Source of the DNA: Flavobacteriales bacterium
GTDB lineage: Bacteria; Bacteroidota; Bacteroidia; Flavobacteriales_D; Crocinitomicaceae
DNA: 42,692 nucleotides
Direction: 5' to 3'
NCBI GenBank assembly: GCA_015665275.1
Contig: JADFAL010000007.1
Span: 168,150 to 210,841, forward strand
Shown here: one piece after another, positions 36,037-42,692 of the stretch
How the letters are laid out: the number at the start of each line of letters is the position of its first letter
How positions within the stretch are numbered: the stretch's first letter is position 1
Notes under the pieces: model-generated
Databases searched by the model: none
Told to the model about the DNA's origin: nothing
Seen by the model: only the letters and a program-made list of their open reading frames with translations
Made by a program: the position numbers and the translations under genes

Positions 36037-36396
36037 TTACTTTTTCTTCTTAATGTATGCCATGTCGTAAGACAAAGACTTTAGTGAGTCTCCCATTACA
36101 ACAAACTGAGGCATGAAATCTTTGGAGATATCATTTGTATCACCGTAATACGTACGAGTTCGCATATAAATGGTGTCTCCTTTCTTTTTGAACTTGGTGC
36201 TTTCCTGATACATCTCTACTGCTGAATTCGAGTACGCGTAATATGTGTATTGCGCTTTGCCACAAAGTTTTAATTTCATTGGAGCTTGCGAAATTGTGCG
36301 CTCTCCTGTAGGTTCGGATACGTAATTTCCAGTCATGCAGCTAGTGAACAATAGACTGGAGAATAAGAGAATAAAAGCAACTTTTAAAACATTCAT
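36037..36396 (-). CDS. Small lipoprotein of unknown function
   Basis: The 119-residue product has a lipoprotein signal peptide with lipobox FTSC (Cys at 20). The mature part holds a single small beta-rich region with an aromatic stretch (QYTYYAYSNSAVEMYQ) and TIYMRTRTYYGD, and a C-terminal Lys run (YIKKKK). The family was not recognised. Its stop lies 3 bases from the stop of the amidase gene (convergent), and it diverges from the DUF4293 gene. Confidence 0.72.
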   Translation of the reverse strand: MNVLKVAFILLFSSLLFTSCMTGNYVSEPTGERTISQAPMKLKLCGKAQYTYYAYSNSAVEMYQESTKFKKKGDTIYMRTRTYYGDTNDISKDFMPQFVVMGDSLKSLSYDMAYIKKKK

Positions 36397-36481
36397 TTTG
36401 CAGAGTTTTTGCTGAATTTACGAATTCTCATGTAAAAAGTTTCGAAACTCTTTAGTAATCTCATAATCGTAGCAATGTTAC

Positions 36482-36489
36482 TATCTTTG
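36482..36489 (+). promoter_or_regulatory. -7 box for the DUF4293/ABC-F pair
   Basis: TATCTTTG matches TAnnTTTG exactly, 14 bases before the ATG at 36504. The predicted leader is about 8 bases, too short for a Shine-Dalgarno element. Confidence 0.6.
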
Positions 36490-36503
36490 ATTGAAAATTC
36501 TAC

Positions 36504-37016
36504 ATGTTACAACGCATTCAAACATATTACCTCGGAATCATCATTGTGATTCAGATCATTGCCGTTTCTGGGATGGATTTTATCCGATTTTACTCGGAAA
36601 AATTTATTTATGTCCTGAATGCTTGGGGAGTGAGTGTGGAAAGAAACCCGGAATGGAAAAAATTTCTCCCCTCTGAATTTTCCCCTGCTGATGAAGTAGT
36701 TCCAAAAGGCTACATGATTCCCGTTTTTATTGGTTTTATCAGTTTAACATTGCTCGCTTTCCTTTGTATTATGTCGTATAAAAACCTAGATCGACAGCTT
36801 AAATTGGGAAGGACCTTATTCTACCTTTATTTTGTTTCTGTAGTGAGCGTTTACCTTATGGCAACTTTAGGAAGCAGCTGGATTGATGAGAAAATTACAT
36901 CTCAAGAAGTAGGCTTGCCTTATTGGGTGTTTATTTGTGGCTTACCACTTGCATTCCTTGCAAATACTGGAATTAAACGTGACAAGCGAATTCTCGATTC
37001 TTTGAAGCGTCTCTGA
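36504..37016 (+). CDS. DUF4293 family integral membrane protein
   Basis: This 170-residue inner-membrane protein has four predicted helices (about residues 7-27, 70-92, 104-125 and 137-156). It shows the DUF4293 pattern: N-terminal MLQRIQTYYL and C-terminal LANTGIKRDKRILDSLKRL. The family is confined largely to Bacteroidota and its function is unknown. The stop is 2 bases before the ABC-F gene start, so the two genes are co-transcribed, and coupled expression suggests a link to translation or membrane physiology, an inference only. Confidence 0.88.
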   Translation: MLQRIQTYYLGIIIVIQIIAVSGMDFIRFYSEKFIYVLNAWGVSVERNPEWKKFLPSEFSPADEVVPKGYMIPVFIGFISLTLLAFLCIMSYKNLDRQLKLGRTLFYLYFVSVVSVYLMATLGSSWIDEKITSQEVGLPYWVFICGLPLAFLANTGIKRDKRILDSLKRL

Positions 37017-37018
37017 TT

Positions 37019-38923
37019 ATGAATTATTTATCTGTTGAAGAAATAACTAAATCGTATGGAGAGCGCGTGCTCTTTGAAGATTTAACCTTTGGGATCGATC
37101 AAGGGCAGAAAGCAGCCATTGTTGCGAAAAACGGCATGGGCAAAACTACTCTGCTCCGCTGTTTGTTGGGCAACGAGTCGGTTGATGAGGGCAGAATTGT
37201 GTTCCGCAAAGGCCTTCGGATCGCTTTCATGCAGCAATCCGATGAATTGGATTCGAATCATACCATTTTTGAAGAGGTGTTTTCTCATGATCTCCCTGAA
37301 TTAGAGGCAGTCAAGGCGTACAACAAAGCGATGAGTGAAAACGATGAGGAAGGGATCACGAAGACATTCGAAGCGGTTACGGAATTAAATGCTTGGGATA
37401 TTGAAGTGAAGGTGAACCAAATCCTATCTGTATTACAATTGGAGAATACCAATCAGTTGGTAGGAACCTTGTCTGGAGGTCAGAAGAAACGTGTGGCTTT
37501 GGCCAAAGTACTGATTGCCGAACCGGATTTCTTGATTCTTGATGAGCCAACCAACCATTTGGATTTGGACATGATCGAGTGGTTGGAGGAATATCTTTGC
37601 AAATCGAATTCGACCATTCTTATGGTAACGCACGACCGCTATTTCTTGGAAGTTGTTTGCGATACCATTTTAGAAATGGACAACAAAACCTTGTACAAAT
37701 ACAAAGGGAATTTCTCGTATTTCCTTGAAAAGAAGGCAGAACGGGAAGATCAGCTTTTATCGACGATTGAAAAAGCTAAGAATCAATTCCGGAAAGAGTT
37801 GGATTGGATGCGTCGTCAACCGAAAGCGCGAGGAACGAAGCAGAAGGCAAGAATCGATGCGTTTCATGATACGAAGAAAGTTGCCAAGCAACGAATTGAC
37901 AAAGACGAACTTGAGATCCCAGTTAAGATGGAGCGTCTCGGAACCAAGATTCTAGAACTGCATAAGGTTGGGAAAGAGTTCGGAGAGAAGAAGATATTGA
38001 ATGATTTCTCCTACGTTTTCAAACGTCAAGAACGTGTAGGAGTGGTAGGAAATAACGGTACGGGGAAAACTACTTTCCTGAACATGTTGTTAGGTCTAGA
38101 GCCGCTTAGTAAAGGGAAAATTGTCACGGGTGAAACAGTGGTTTTTGGATACTACAATCAGGATTTACCCGATTACGAAGATGATAAAAAGGTAATCGAC
38201 GTCATTCGCGACGTTGCCGAATACATTCCATTGGAGAAAGGCCGTCAGATGTCAGCGGCACAATTTCTAGAGAAATTTTTATTTCCGCGAGACATGCATT
38301 TCAATTTCGTGCACAAGTTGAGCGGGGGAGAGAAACGCCGTTTGAAATTGATGACCGTACTTATGGAGAATCCGAATTTCTTGATTCTTGATGAGCCAAC
38401 GAACGATTTGGATGTCTTTGTGATGAGCGTTCTGGAAGATTATCTCCGAAGCTTTCAAGGATGTTTAATTGTCGTCTCTCACGACCGTTACTTCATGGAT
38501 AAAATGGTCGATCATTTGTTTGTTTTCAAAGGAGAAGGCGAACTCAAGGACATCACTGGAAACTACACGGCTTATCGATCAGAGCAGCAAAAGTTGGCGC
38601 GTGCGGAAAAACGTCAGGAATCGAACCAACCTTCAAAGGAACAGAAGTCCAATCAAACTTCGAGTGAACGCCGCGTTGAACCAACGGAAGTGGCTGAAAA
38701 GGTGGTAAAGCGCAAACTCAGTTACAAAGAAAAGGTAGAATTCGAATCGCTGGAAGGGGATATGGAGAAGTTGGAAACCGAAAAGGCAAAATTGACAGAG
38801 ATCTTATCGAATCCGGAAGCTTCCAATGAAGATTTAATGAAATCTGGAGAGCGTTTGTCAGTGGTTGTTTCTGAGCTTGAAGAGAAAGAATTTCGATGGT
38901 TGGAACTATCAGATTATGAGTAG
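37019..38923 (+). CDS. ABC-F ATPase (Uup-like)
   Basis: This 634-residue soluble protein has two ABC ATPase domains in tandem and no transmembrane helices, as expected for ABC-F translation factors. In the first, Walker A is AKNGMGKTT (36-44), the signature LSGGQKKRV and Walker B LDEPTNHLD. In the second they are GNNGTGKTT, LSGGEKRRL and LDEPTNDLD. The linker between them is charged and helical, and a C-terminal coiled coil (about 565-630) points to the Uup subgroup, which binds ribosomes or branched DNA. The first Walker A is AKNGMGKT where GxNGxGKT is usual. This one-residue change is noted without claiming loss of function. Confidence 0.94.
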   Translation: MNYLSVEEITKSYGERVLFEDLTFGIDQGQKAAIVAKNGMGKTTLLRCLLGNESVDEGRIVFRKGLRIAFMQQSDELDSNHTIFEEVFSHDLPELEAVKAYNKAMSENDEEGITKTFEAVTELNAWDIEVKVNQILSVLQLENTNQLVGTLSGGQKKRVALAKVLIAEPDFLILDEPTNHLDLDMIEWLEEYLCKSNSTILMVTHDRYFLEVVCDTILEMDNKTLYKYKGNFSYFLEKKAEREDQLLSTIEKAKNQFRKELDWMRRQPKARGTKQKARIDAFHDTKKVAKQRIDKDELEIPVKMERLGTKILELHKVGKEFGEKKILNDFSYVFKRQERVGVVGNNGTGKTTFLNMLLGLEPLSKGKIVTGETVVFGYYNQDLPDYEDDKKVIDVIRDVAEYIPLEKGRQMSAAQFLEKFLFPRDMHFNFVHKLSGGEKRRLKLMTVLMENPNFLILDEPTNDLDVFVMSVLEDYLRSFQGCLIVVSHDRYFMDKMVDHLFVFKGEGELKDITGNYTAYRSEQQKLARAEKRQESNQPSKEQKSNQTSSERRVEPTEVAEKVVKRKLSYKEKVEFESLEGDMEKLETEKAKLTEILSNPEASNEDLMKSGERLSVVVSELEEKEFRWLELSDYE

Positions 38924-38924
38924 C

Positions 38925-38957
38925 TTCTCCCTTTGGAGGGGGACTGAGGGGGAGGAC
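38925..38957 (+). repeat. CTCCCTTTGGAGGG-type intergenic element
   Basis: A short palindromic stretch, TCTCCCTTTGGAGGG, is followed by GGACTGAGGGGGAGGA. Similar CTCCCTTTGGAGGG sequences occur widely between genes in flavobacterial genomes, as I recall. It may be a small mobile-element remnant or a structured 3' end for the ABC-F gene. Confidence 0.45.
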
Positions 38958-38985
38958 TTAACAGATAGGTGAATAATTAAATGCA

Positions 38986-39022
38986 AAAAGGAGAATCCAA
39001 AGATTCCCCTTTTCTGTTTTTT
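38986..39022. terminator. Bidirectional terminator between converging genes
   Basis: AAAAGGAGAATC (38986-38997) pairs with GATTCCCCTTTT (39002-39013), one mismatch, 4-base loop. T-rich sequence follows on the plus strand and the A-run before it gives T on the minus strand. It lies between the ABC-F gene and the serine hydrolase pseudogene. Confidence 0.82.
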
Positions 39023-39033
39023 CTTGTTAAATA

Positions 39034-40735
39034 TCAATGCGCTATCGGCTCCAAAACATCTTCTGAAAGTTGATTTCCGCTTTTATCTATCTGAATCAAC
39101 CAGACATTCGTATCGCAAGCAGTTTCTACGAGTTTGTCGGCATCCTCACATTGCTGTGTAGTTCCTTTCACGATGTACCCTGATTTTGTGACTTCCAAAT
39201 CATAGCCGTAATCATTCATAACCTTACCGTAGGTCTTCTGCCAAACCTTCTTTCCTTTCTCGTCAATTTTAATGACAAGGATGTCGTAGTTTCCTTCACC
39301 GAAAGAACTGGTTGAACCCACAAGGAGATATCCATCTTCCACATCAATAATGGCGCTGGCTTTGTCGTAACTTTTACCGCCGTATTGCTTCCACCAAATC
39401 TCATTGCCATCAGGCTTATTCGCTGTTACCAGTACTTGTGACGAATTGCCGTTTTTTGCATAGACGGTGCTTACGTTTATTGTTCCGAAATCAGTCTCTA
39501 TCGTAGAATTTGTATTAAACTCCGTTGTTTTCTTAAAGCGCACATTTACCGCACGTTCATACGAAAGACGAATGGCACTTACTCGATCCAGACCGTCTCT
39601 TTCAATGGTCAGGAAATAGTCCATTACCATGAGCTTGTTGGCATTCACCAATTCAACTTCGGCCGCACCTTCAACTTCTTCTATCGCAACCATTAGTTTC
39701 CCGTCGTTGAGGAACAATTCAAAACCAGTATCTAATTCATCACTAAAATACTTCCCTGTTAATTGGGATAGTTCATTGGATGATAGTTGGGACTTCGGCA
39801 ATTTGGCGTATTCTTCCTCAATGCCAGATCCCACTGAGTAAACAACACGGTCTTCTGTAAAAATTGCTTTCAGTCGACTGTTAATTTCAAATGCATATAC
39901 GCCCGCTTCGTCTTGAATCAAGGGATAAGGATTGTTCGTCGCATTTCGCCATTGAAGCTTTCCGTTTGCCTCTTCAATGCAGATAATATATCCATCAGCC
40001 GAAGCATAATAGCCCAAGGCGTCAGAATTAACAAATTCCGGATTGCTTGCCAATTCCGTAGGATAAACTCGCTTACGTTCTTTTTCAGGAAGAAAGGTTT
40101 TTGCTACTTCATTTGCAATGCCGTCCATCCACAAGTTACCATTGTTGCTCATCACAAATATAGACAATTGCTCTTCAGGGAAACGATACATTTGGGAATG
40201 GTAGGAACCGGTACCGCCCCCATGGTGAATTGCGTTGAATCCAACTTTCTGTCCAAATTCAAGTCCGAAACCATAGTTAGTAACAGTAGCATTCGGGACT
40301 GGAGCTTGACTTTTGATGAGTAGTTTGTTATCATTCTTAGTAGCGTTTTGAACCGCTTTTTCATACACTAATTGGTCGTGTAAAGTCGTAAACAAAGCGC
40401 CATCGCCGTGCACATTAACCAAGGTGGGGAATTGCTGCCATTTGCCATCGCCCCAATCGGAATACGGAGAAGCCAATCCTGGAATAACTGCCATATAGTT
40501 ATCGGAAAATGCAGTGTTATTCATCCCCATTTTCTGGAAGAAACGCTCAGAATAGGAAGCGAATTCCATATCCTTCGTAAATTATTTCACCATTCATAAC
40601 AACGCCTACAAAAAGTCCGGGGGTATCGTTAGTTACATTGGCATTGATAACAGAATCCAATTTAGAAGTAGATGTTTCTTGTGCGATGGCAGCTGCTCCG
40701 ATAAATGCGCTAAATGCAATAAGTATAAATTTCAT
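39034..40735 (-). pseudogene. Serine hydrolase (beta-lactamase-family) gene with internal deletion and frameshift
   Basis: The N-terminal piece (from ATG 40735) has a signal peptide ending AIAQ and the start of a class C/serine beta-lactamase-like domain (GLFVGVVMNGEIIYEGYG), then runs out of frame to a stop. A second frame from 40569 begins with the late part of the same domain: SYSERFFQKMGMNNTAF, and HHGGGTGSYHS, the H-x-G triad-equivalent. Between them about 130 residues are missing, including the catalytic SxxK and YxN motifs. The junction is near 40558-40566. The C-terminal part (about 150 residues) has repeats of WWKQYGGKSYDKASAII and WQKTYGKVMNDYGYDL type, suggesting a beta-propeller-like extension. 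The gene cannot make an active hydrolase. Confidence 0.85.
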
Positions 40736-40810
40736 GTGGCGTATTATTTTAGAGCAAATCTGCTGAAGAAATGGGGTTCAATCGCTTCAAATCTTGATTT
40801 GAGACCTATT

Positions 40811-41987
40811 TTACACAAGTGAATCGACGAATTCCTTAGGTGAAACTCCGGTGCTTTTTTTAAATGCCCGATTGAAGGTTGCTTTGCTGTTAAAGCCGAA
40901 ATCTAAGGCGATTCCAAGTAGTGTGGACTTACGATTTTCTCCGTTTTTAATGCGATTTTTAACCGCTTCGATACGGTGAAAATTTACGAAATCGTTAAAA
41001 TTCATTTCGAACCCTTCATTGACAATTCTCGACACATTTTTAGTAGTGGTGTCAAGAGCATTGGCAACATCTAGTAGCGTCAATCTAGGATTTTCGAATA
41101 GGCGATCGTTTGAGATAAGTTCAGAAAGTTTCTTTTTCCAATCGGCCAATTCAGACTCGGGCATTTTAGAATTTGTGGTCTCGGAATCGTCATTTTTTTT
41201 CCTCTAAAAAGACATCTACTTCTTTCAACTTCAATTGAAGCAAAGTCGAATTTCGAACGGCATTGGTATATCCATTCAAAGAAATGTAGAAAATTACCGC
41301 GGAAAAGAGCAGGTAATGCCAGAATTGATTTCCAAACTGGCCCCATTCCGGATTTAAGGCAAAGAGCAAGACACGCAAAACAATAATGCTGAGAAAAGCA
41401 ATGAGGAAATTAAGAATCCACGAAAAGCGAATGGATTCCGCATAACTCACCGTTTGAAAGATGCGTTGTTTGTAGTTTAAATAGTAGCGTAGGCTTAAAA
41501 TAAGATAGATCGACATGGAAACAACTCCTGAAAATTGATACCAGTCTGCGAGGTCTTTATCGCGACCGTCCGCGTAGAAGTAGAAGGAATCTAAGATGAA
41601 CTTATCGGTAATAAATACAATCAAACTGAATCCAAGGTAAATGCAACCCGGAACAAAATGCAGCCAGTCAATATTCTTAAATTCAAAGGACTTATTTAAC
41701 AGTGATTTCGTATAAAAATAGACCACGGGTCCAATAACCAAAACTTGCATGAGCGGCAAAAAGAATAGGATTTCTCGTGTCCAACTTTGGCTATACCAAT
41801 TTGCATATCCTAGCATGTAAGGGCAGATGTACAACGCGCATAGAAATAACAAAAGGCTCAGCCATTTTTGCGCCTTGCTTGAATTCTTTATTCCATGATA
41901 GAGTAGCAAACCACAGAACAATACTCCATGAAAGAAAAAGATCAGAAGTAGTGAACTTTTTTGTCCAAAACTAAAAGGAAAGTCCAT
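40811..41987 (-). pseudogene. AraC-family membrane-bound regulator split at an A8 run
   Basis: The upstream frame (41987 to the stop at 41190, 265 codons) encodes a protein with about seven transmembrane helices, ending LKEVDVFLEEKK. The downstream frame is open from the A-run to 40811 and encodes ELADWKKKLSELI followed by an AraC-type helix-turn-helix (TLLDVANALDTTTKNVSRIVNE, then GIALDFGFNSKATFNRAFKK). In Bacteroidota these are normally one protein of about 380-390 residues, a membrane sensor with C-terminal DNA-binding domain. Removing one A from the A8 tract (41193-41200, minus strand) restores it. The locus is either phase-variable, rescued by transcriptional slippage, mutated, or a sequencing error. 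It lies 75 bases upstream of the serine hydrolase pseudogene, its likely target. Confidence 0.85.
41193..41200 (-). repeat. A8 homopolymer at the frameshift in the AraC-family gene
   Basis: The minus strand reads GAGG followed by eight A and then TGAC. With eight A the frame ends at TGA (41190-41192). With seven, it reads through as EEKNDDSETT into the helix-turn-helix part. It is a typical length for slippage during replication or transcription. Confidence 0.95.
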
Positions 41988-42052
41988 GCAAATTTTTTAC
42001 GTTGATCGCTTAAAATCAAAAGTAAGACTATTTTTAAGTTATAACTTTTGAC

Positions 42053-42388
42053 ATGAACTATCACAACAAAAAATTCAAGGTCGTTGAGACTTCAGGAAGC
42101 GGAGAAATAGCTGGCGATTTTATCTTTCACTATCAGCAAGAAGGAGATGTTTTGTCTTGCTCGTATTCTGGAGGAGATATCAAAGAAGGTATGATCGTCG
42201 GTTCTGTCGATGAAGAAGGAATCATCACATTTACGTACAGACAAGTTAATTGGAAAGGATTGGAACGCTCTGGGATTTGCGTATCGACACCAGAAATTCT
42301 TAAAGACGGAAGGGTTCGCTTGCACGAACAATGGCGCTGGACAGATGGAGATCAATCTGCGGGAACCACTGTACTGGAGGAATGTTGA
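42053..42388 (+). CDS. Conserved small beta-rich protein
   Basis: This 111-residue protein has an all-beta pattern of about ten short strands (FKVVETSGSG, FIFHYQQEGDVLSCSYSGG, GMIVGSVDEEGIITFTYRQV) ending RLHEQWRWTDGDQSAG and TTVLEE. I recall close relatives in Bacteroidota that are labelled n-acetylglutamate synthase, but the sequence shows no acetyltransferase fold, so that label should not be relied on. There is no signal peptide. A TAACTTTTG sequence just before the ATG resembles a -7 box with one extra base. It diverges from the split AraC-family gene. Confidence 0.75.
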   Translation: MNYHNKKFKVVETSGSGEIAGDFIFHYQQEGDVLSCSYSGGDIKEGMIVGSVDEEGIITFTYRQVNWKGLERSGICVSTPEILKDGRVRLHEQWRWTDGDQSAGTTVLEEC

Positions 42389-42395
42389 TTATTTT

Positions 42396-42437
42396 GAATA
42401 ACGAATAACGAATAACGAATAACGAATAACGAATAAC
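42396..42437 (+). repeat. Six perfect GAATAAC heptamers
   Basis: GAATAAC is repeated six times without error, then breaks at GATGACTG. It begins 8 bases after the stop of the small beta-rich gene. Confidence 0.97.
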
Positions 42438-42471
42438 GATGACTGAGGCTCTCGAAGTCGGAGTTATATTT

Positions 42472-42492
42472 TTGAATATTGAATATTGAATA
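42472..42492 (+). repeat. Three perfect TTGAATA heptamers
   Basis: TTGAATA is repeated three times (42472-42478, 42479-42485, 42486-42492) and continues into ACGTAATACG, related to the GAATAAC unit nearby. Confidence 0.9.
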
Positions 42493-42605
42493 ACGTAATA
42501 CGAACATCGAGCGGAGCCGAGATGTGAATAATGAATTAAAGAAAGGTCTTAAGTAGCAAGTGAAAGGAAGGCTCGAGTCTAGAATCTACAGTCTAAATTT
42601 TAGAA

Positions 42606-42626
42606 TCTAAAGTCTAAAGTCTAAAG
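42606..42626 (+). repeat. Three perfect TCTAAAG heptamers
   Basis: TCTAAAG at 42606, 42613 and 42620, preceded by diverged copies (TCTAGAA, TCTACAG, TCTAAAT) from about 42578. Confidence 0.9.
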
Positions 42627-42692
42627 TCTCATATCTCGTATCCATCACTCTTCTGCTATTCTTCCTATCTTCACAGTACTAACTCACACTGA

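Larger units (their letters stand above)
42389..42692. other. Gene-free repeat-rich end of the window
   Basis: No credible ORF or RNA gene was seen. The stretch contains heptad tandem repeats at 42396-42437, 42472-42492 and 42606-42626, and a short imperfect palindrome, CATCGAGCGGAGCCGAGATG, near 42504-42523. Confidence 0.7.

Noticed and set aside
41190-41200. Programmed -1 ribosomal frameshift on A-AAA-AAA
   Set aside because: The heptamer is present, but a -1 shift leads to the wrong frame. A +1/-2 shift or a change in A number is needed, so slippage in DNA or RNA is the better explanation.
42053-42388. N-acetylglutamate synthase
   Set aside because: The label is familiar for relatives of this small protein, but the sequence has no GNAT acetyltransferase motifs and is too short and all-beta.
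42396-42437. CRISPR array
   Set aside because: Units are 7 bp in direct tandem with no spacers, and no cas gene is present.

Overview
The window reads as a chromosomal segment of a marine-type Bacteroidota, most likely Flavobacteriia (Crocinitomicaceae/Cryomorphaceae-like; the rank below class is a guess). The signs are promoter -7 boxes of the form TAnnTTTG, a giant secreted protein ending in a gliding-motility/type IX secretion C-terminal domain, a DUF4293 membrane protein, a SiaB-type kinase, many lipoproteins and moderate GC. No rRNA, tRNA, CRISPR array, integrase or transposase was seen.

Layout. 1-2321: folD, a lipoprotein with a strong terminator, and a YkgJ-type cysteine cluster protein. 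2379-9137: a 2252-residue secreted adhesin-like protein with 450-bp tandem repeats. 9180-12531: a SiaB-like kinase abutting a histone-deacetylase-family enzyme, a previously easy-to-miss 51-residue Cys/Lys-rich protein, a CotH-family lipoprotein and a SUI1/eIF1 homologue. 13672-17465: a compact run of pyrR, pyrB, a STAS-domain protein, rnz and a GH113-like lipoprotein, mostly overlapping end to end. 18411-23006: topoisomerase IV-type subunits B and A. 23150-27711: a secreted protein of unknown function, three small leftward genes, and ornithine aminotransferase.

27866-31939 is the most distinctive part. A DUF4157 (eCIS core domain) protein faces a tightly overlapping leftward operon that encodes a degenerate GH18-like exported protein, two small membrane proteins, a DUF4255/Pvc16-type tail-terminator protein, and a last gene broken by a frameshift. 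DUF4157 and DUF4255 are hallmark families of extracellular contractile injection systems (eCIS). No sheath, tube, baseplate or AAA+ ATPase gene lies in the window, so this is either a detached accessory locus or a remnant.

32336-38923: a phosphohexomutase, aroC, a peptidoglycan amidase without a signal peptide, a small lipoprotein, DUF4293 and an ABC-F ATPase. 39034-41987 is a decaying locus: a serine hydrolase that lost its catalytic region next to an AraC-family membrane regulator split at an A8 run. 42053-42388 is a small conserved protein, and the window ends in a repeat-rich gene-free stretch.

Two genome-level patterns recur. Several genes have the TAnnTTTG box only about 2-6 bases before the start codon, implying leaderless or nearly leaderless mRNAs. 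Several intergenic gaps contain tandem repeats with different sequences but the same 7-bp period.
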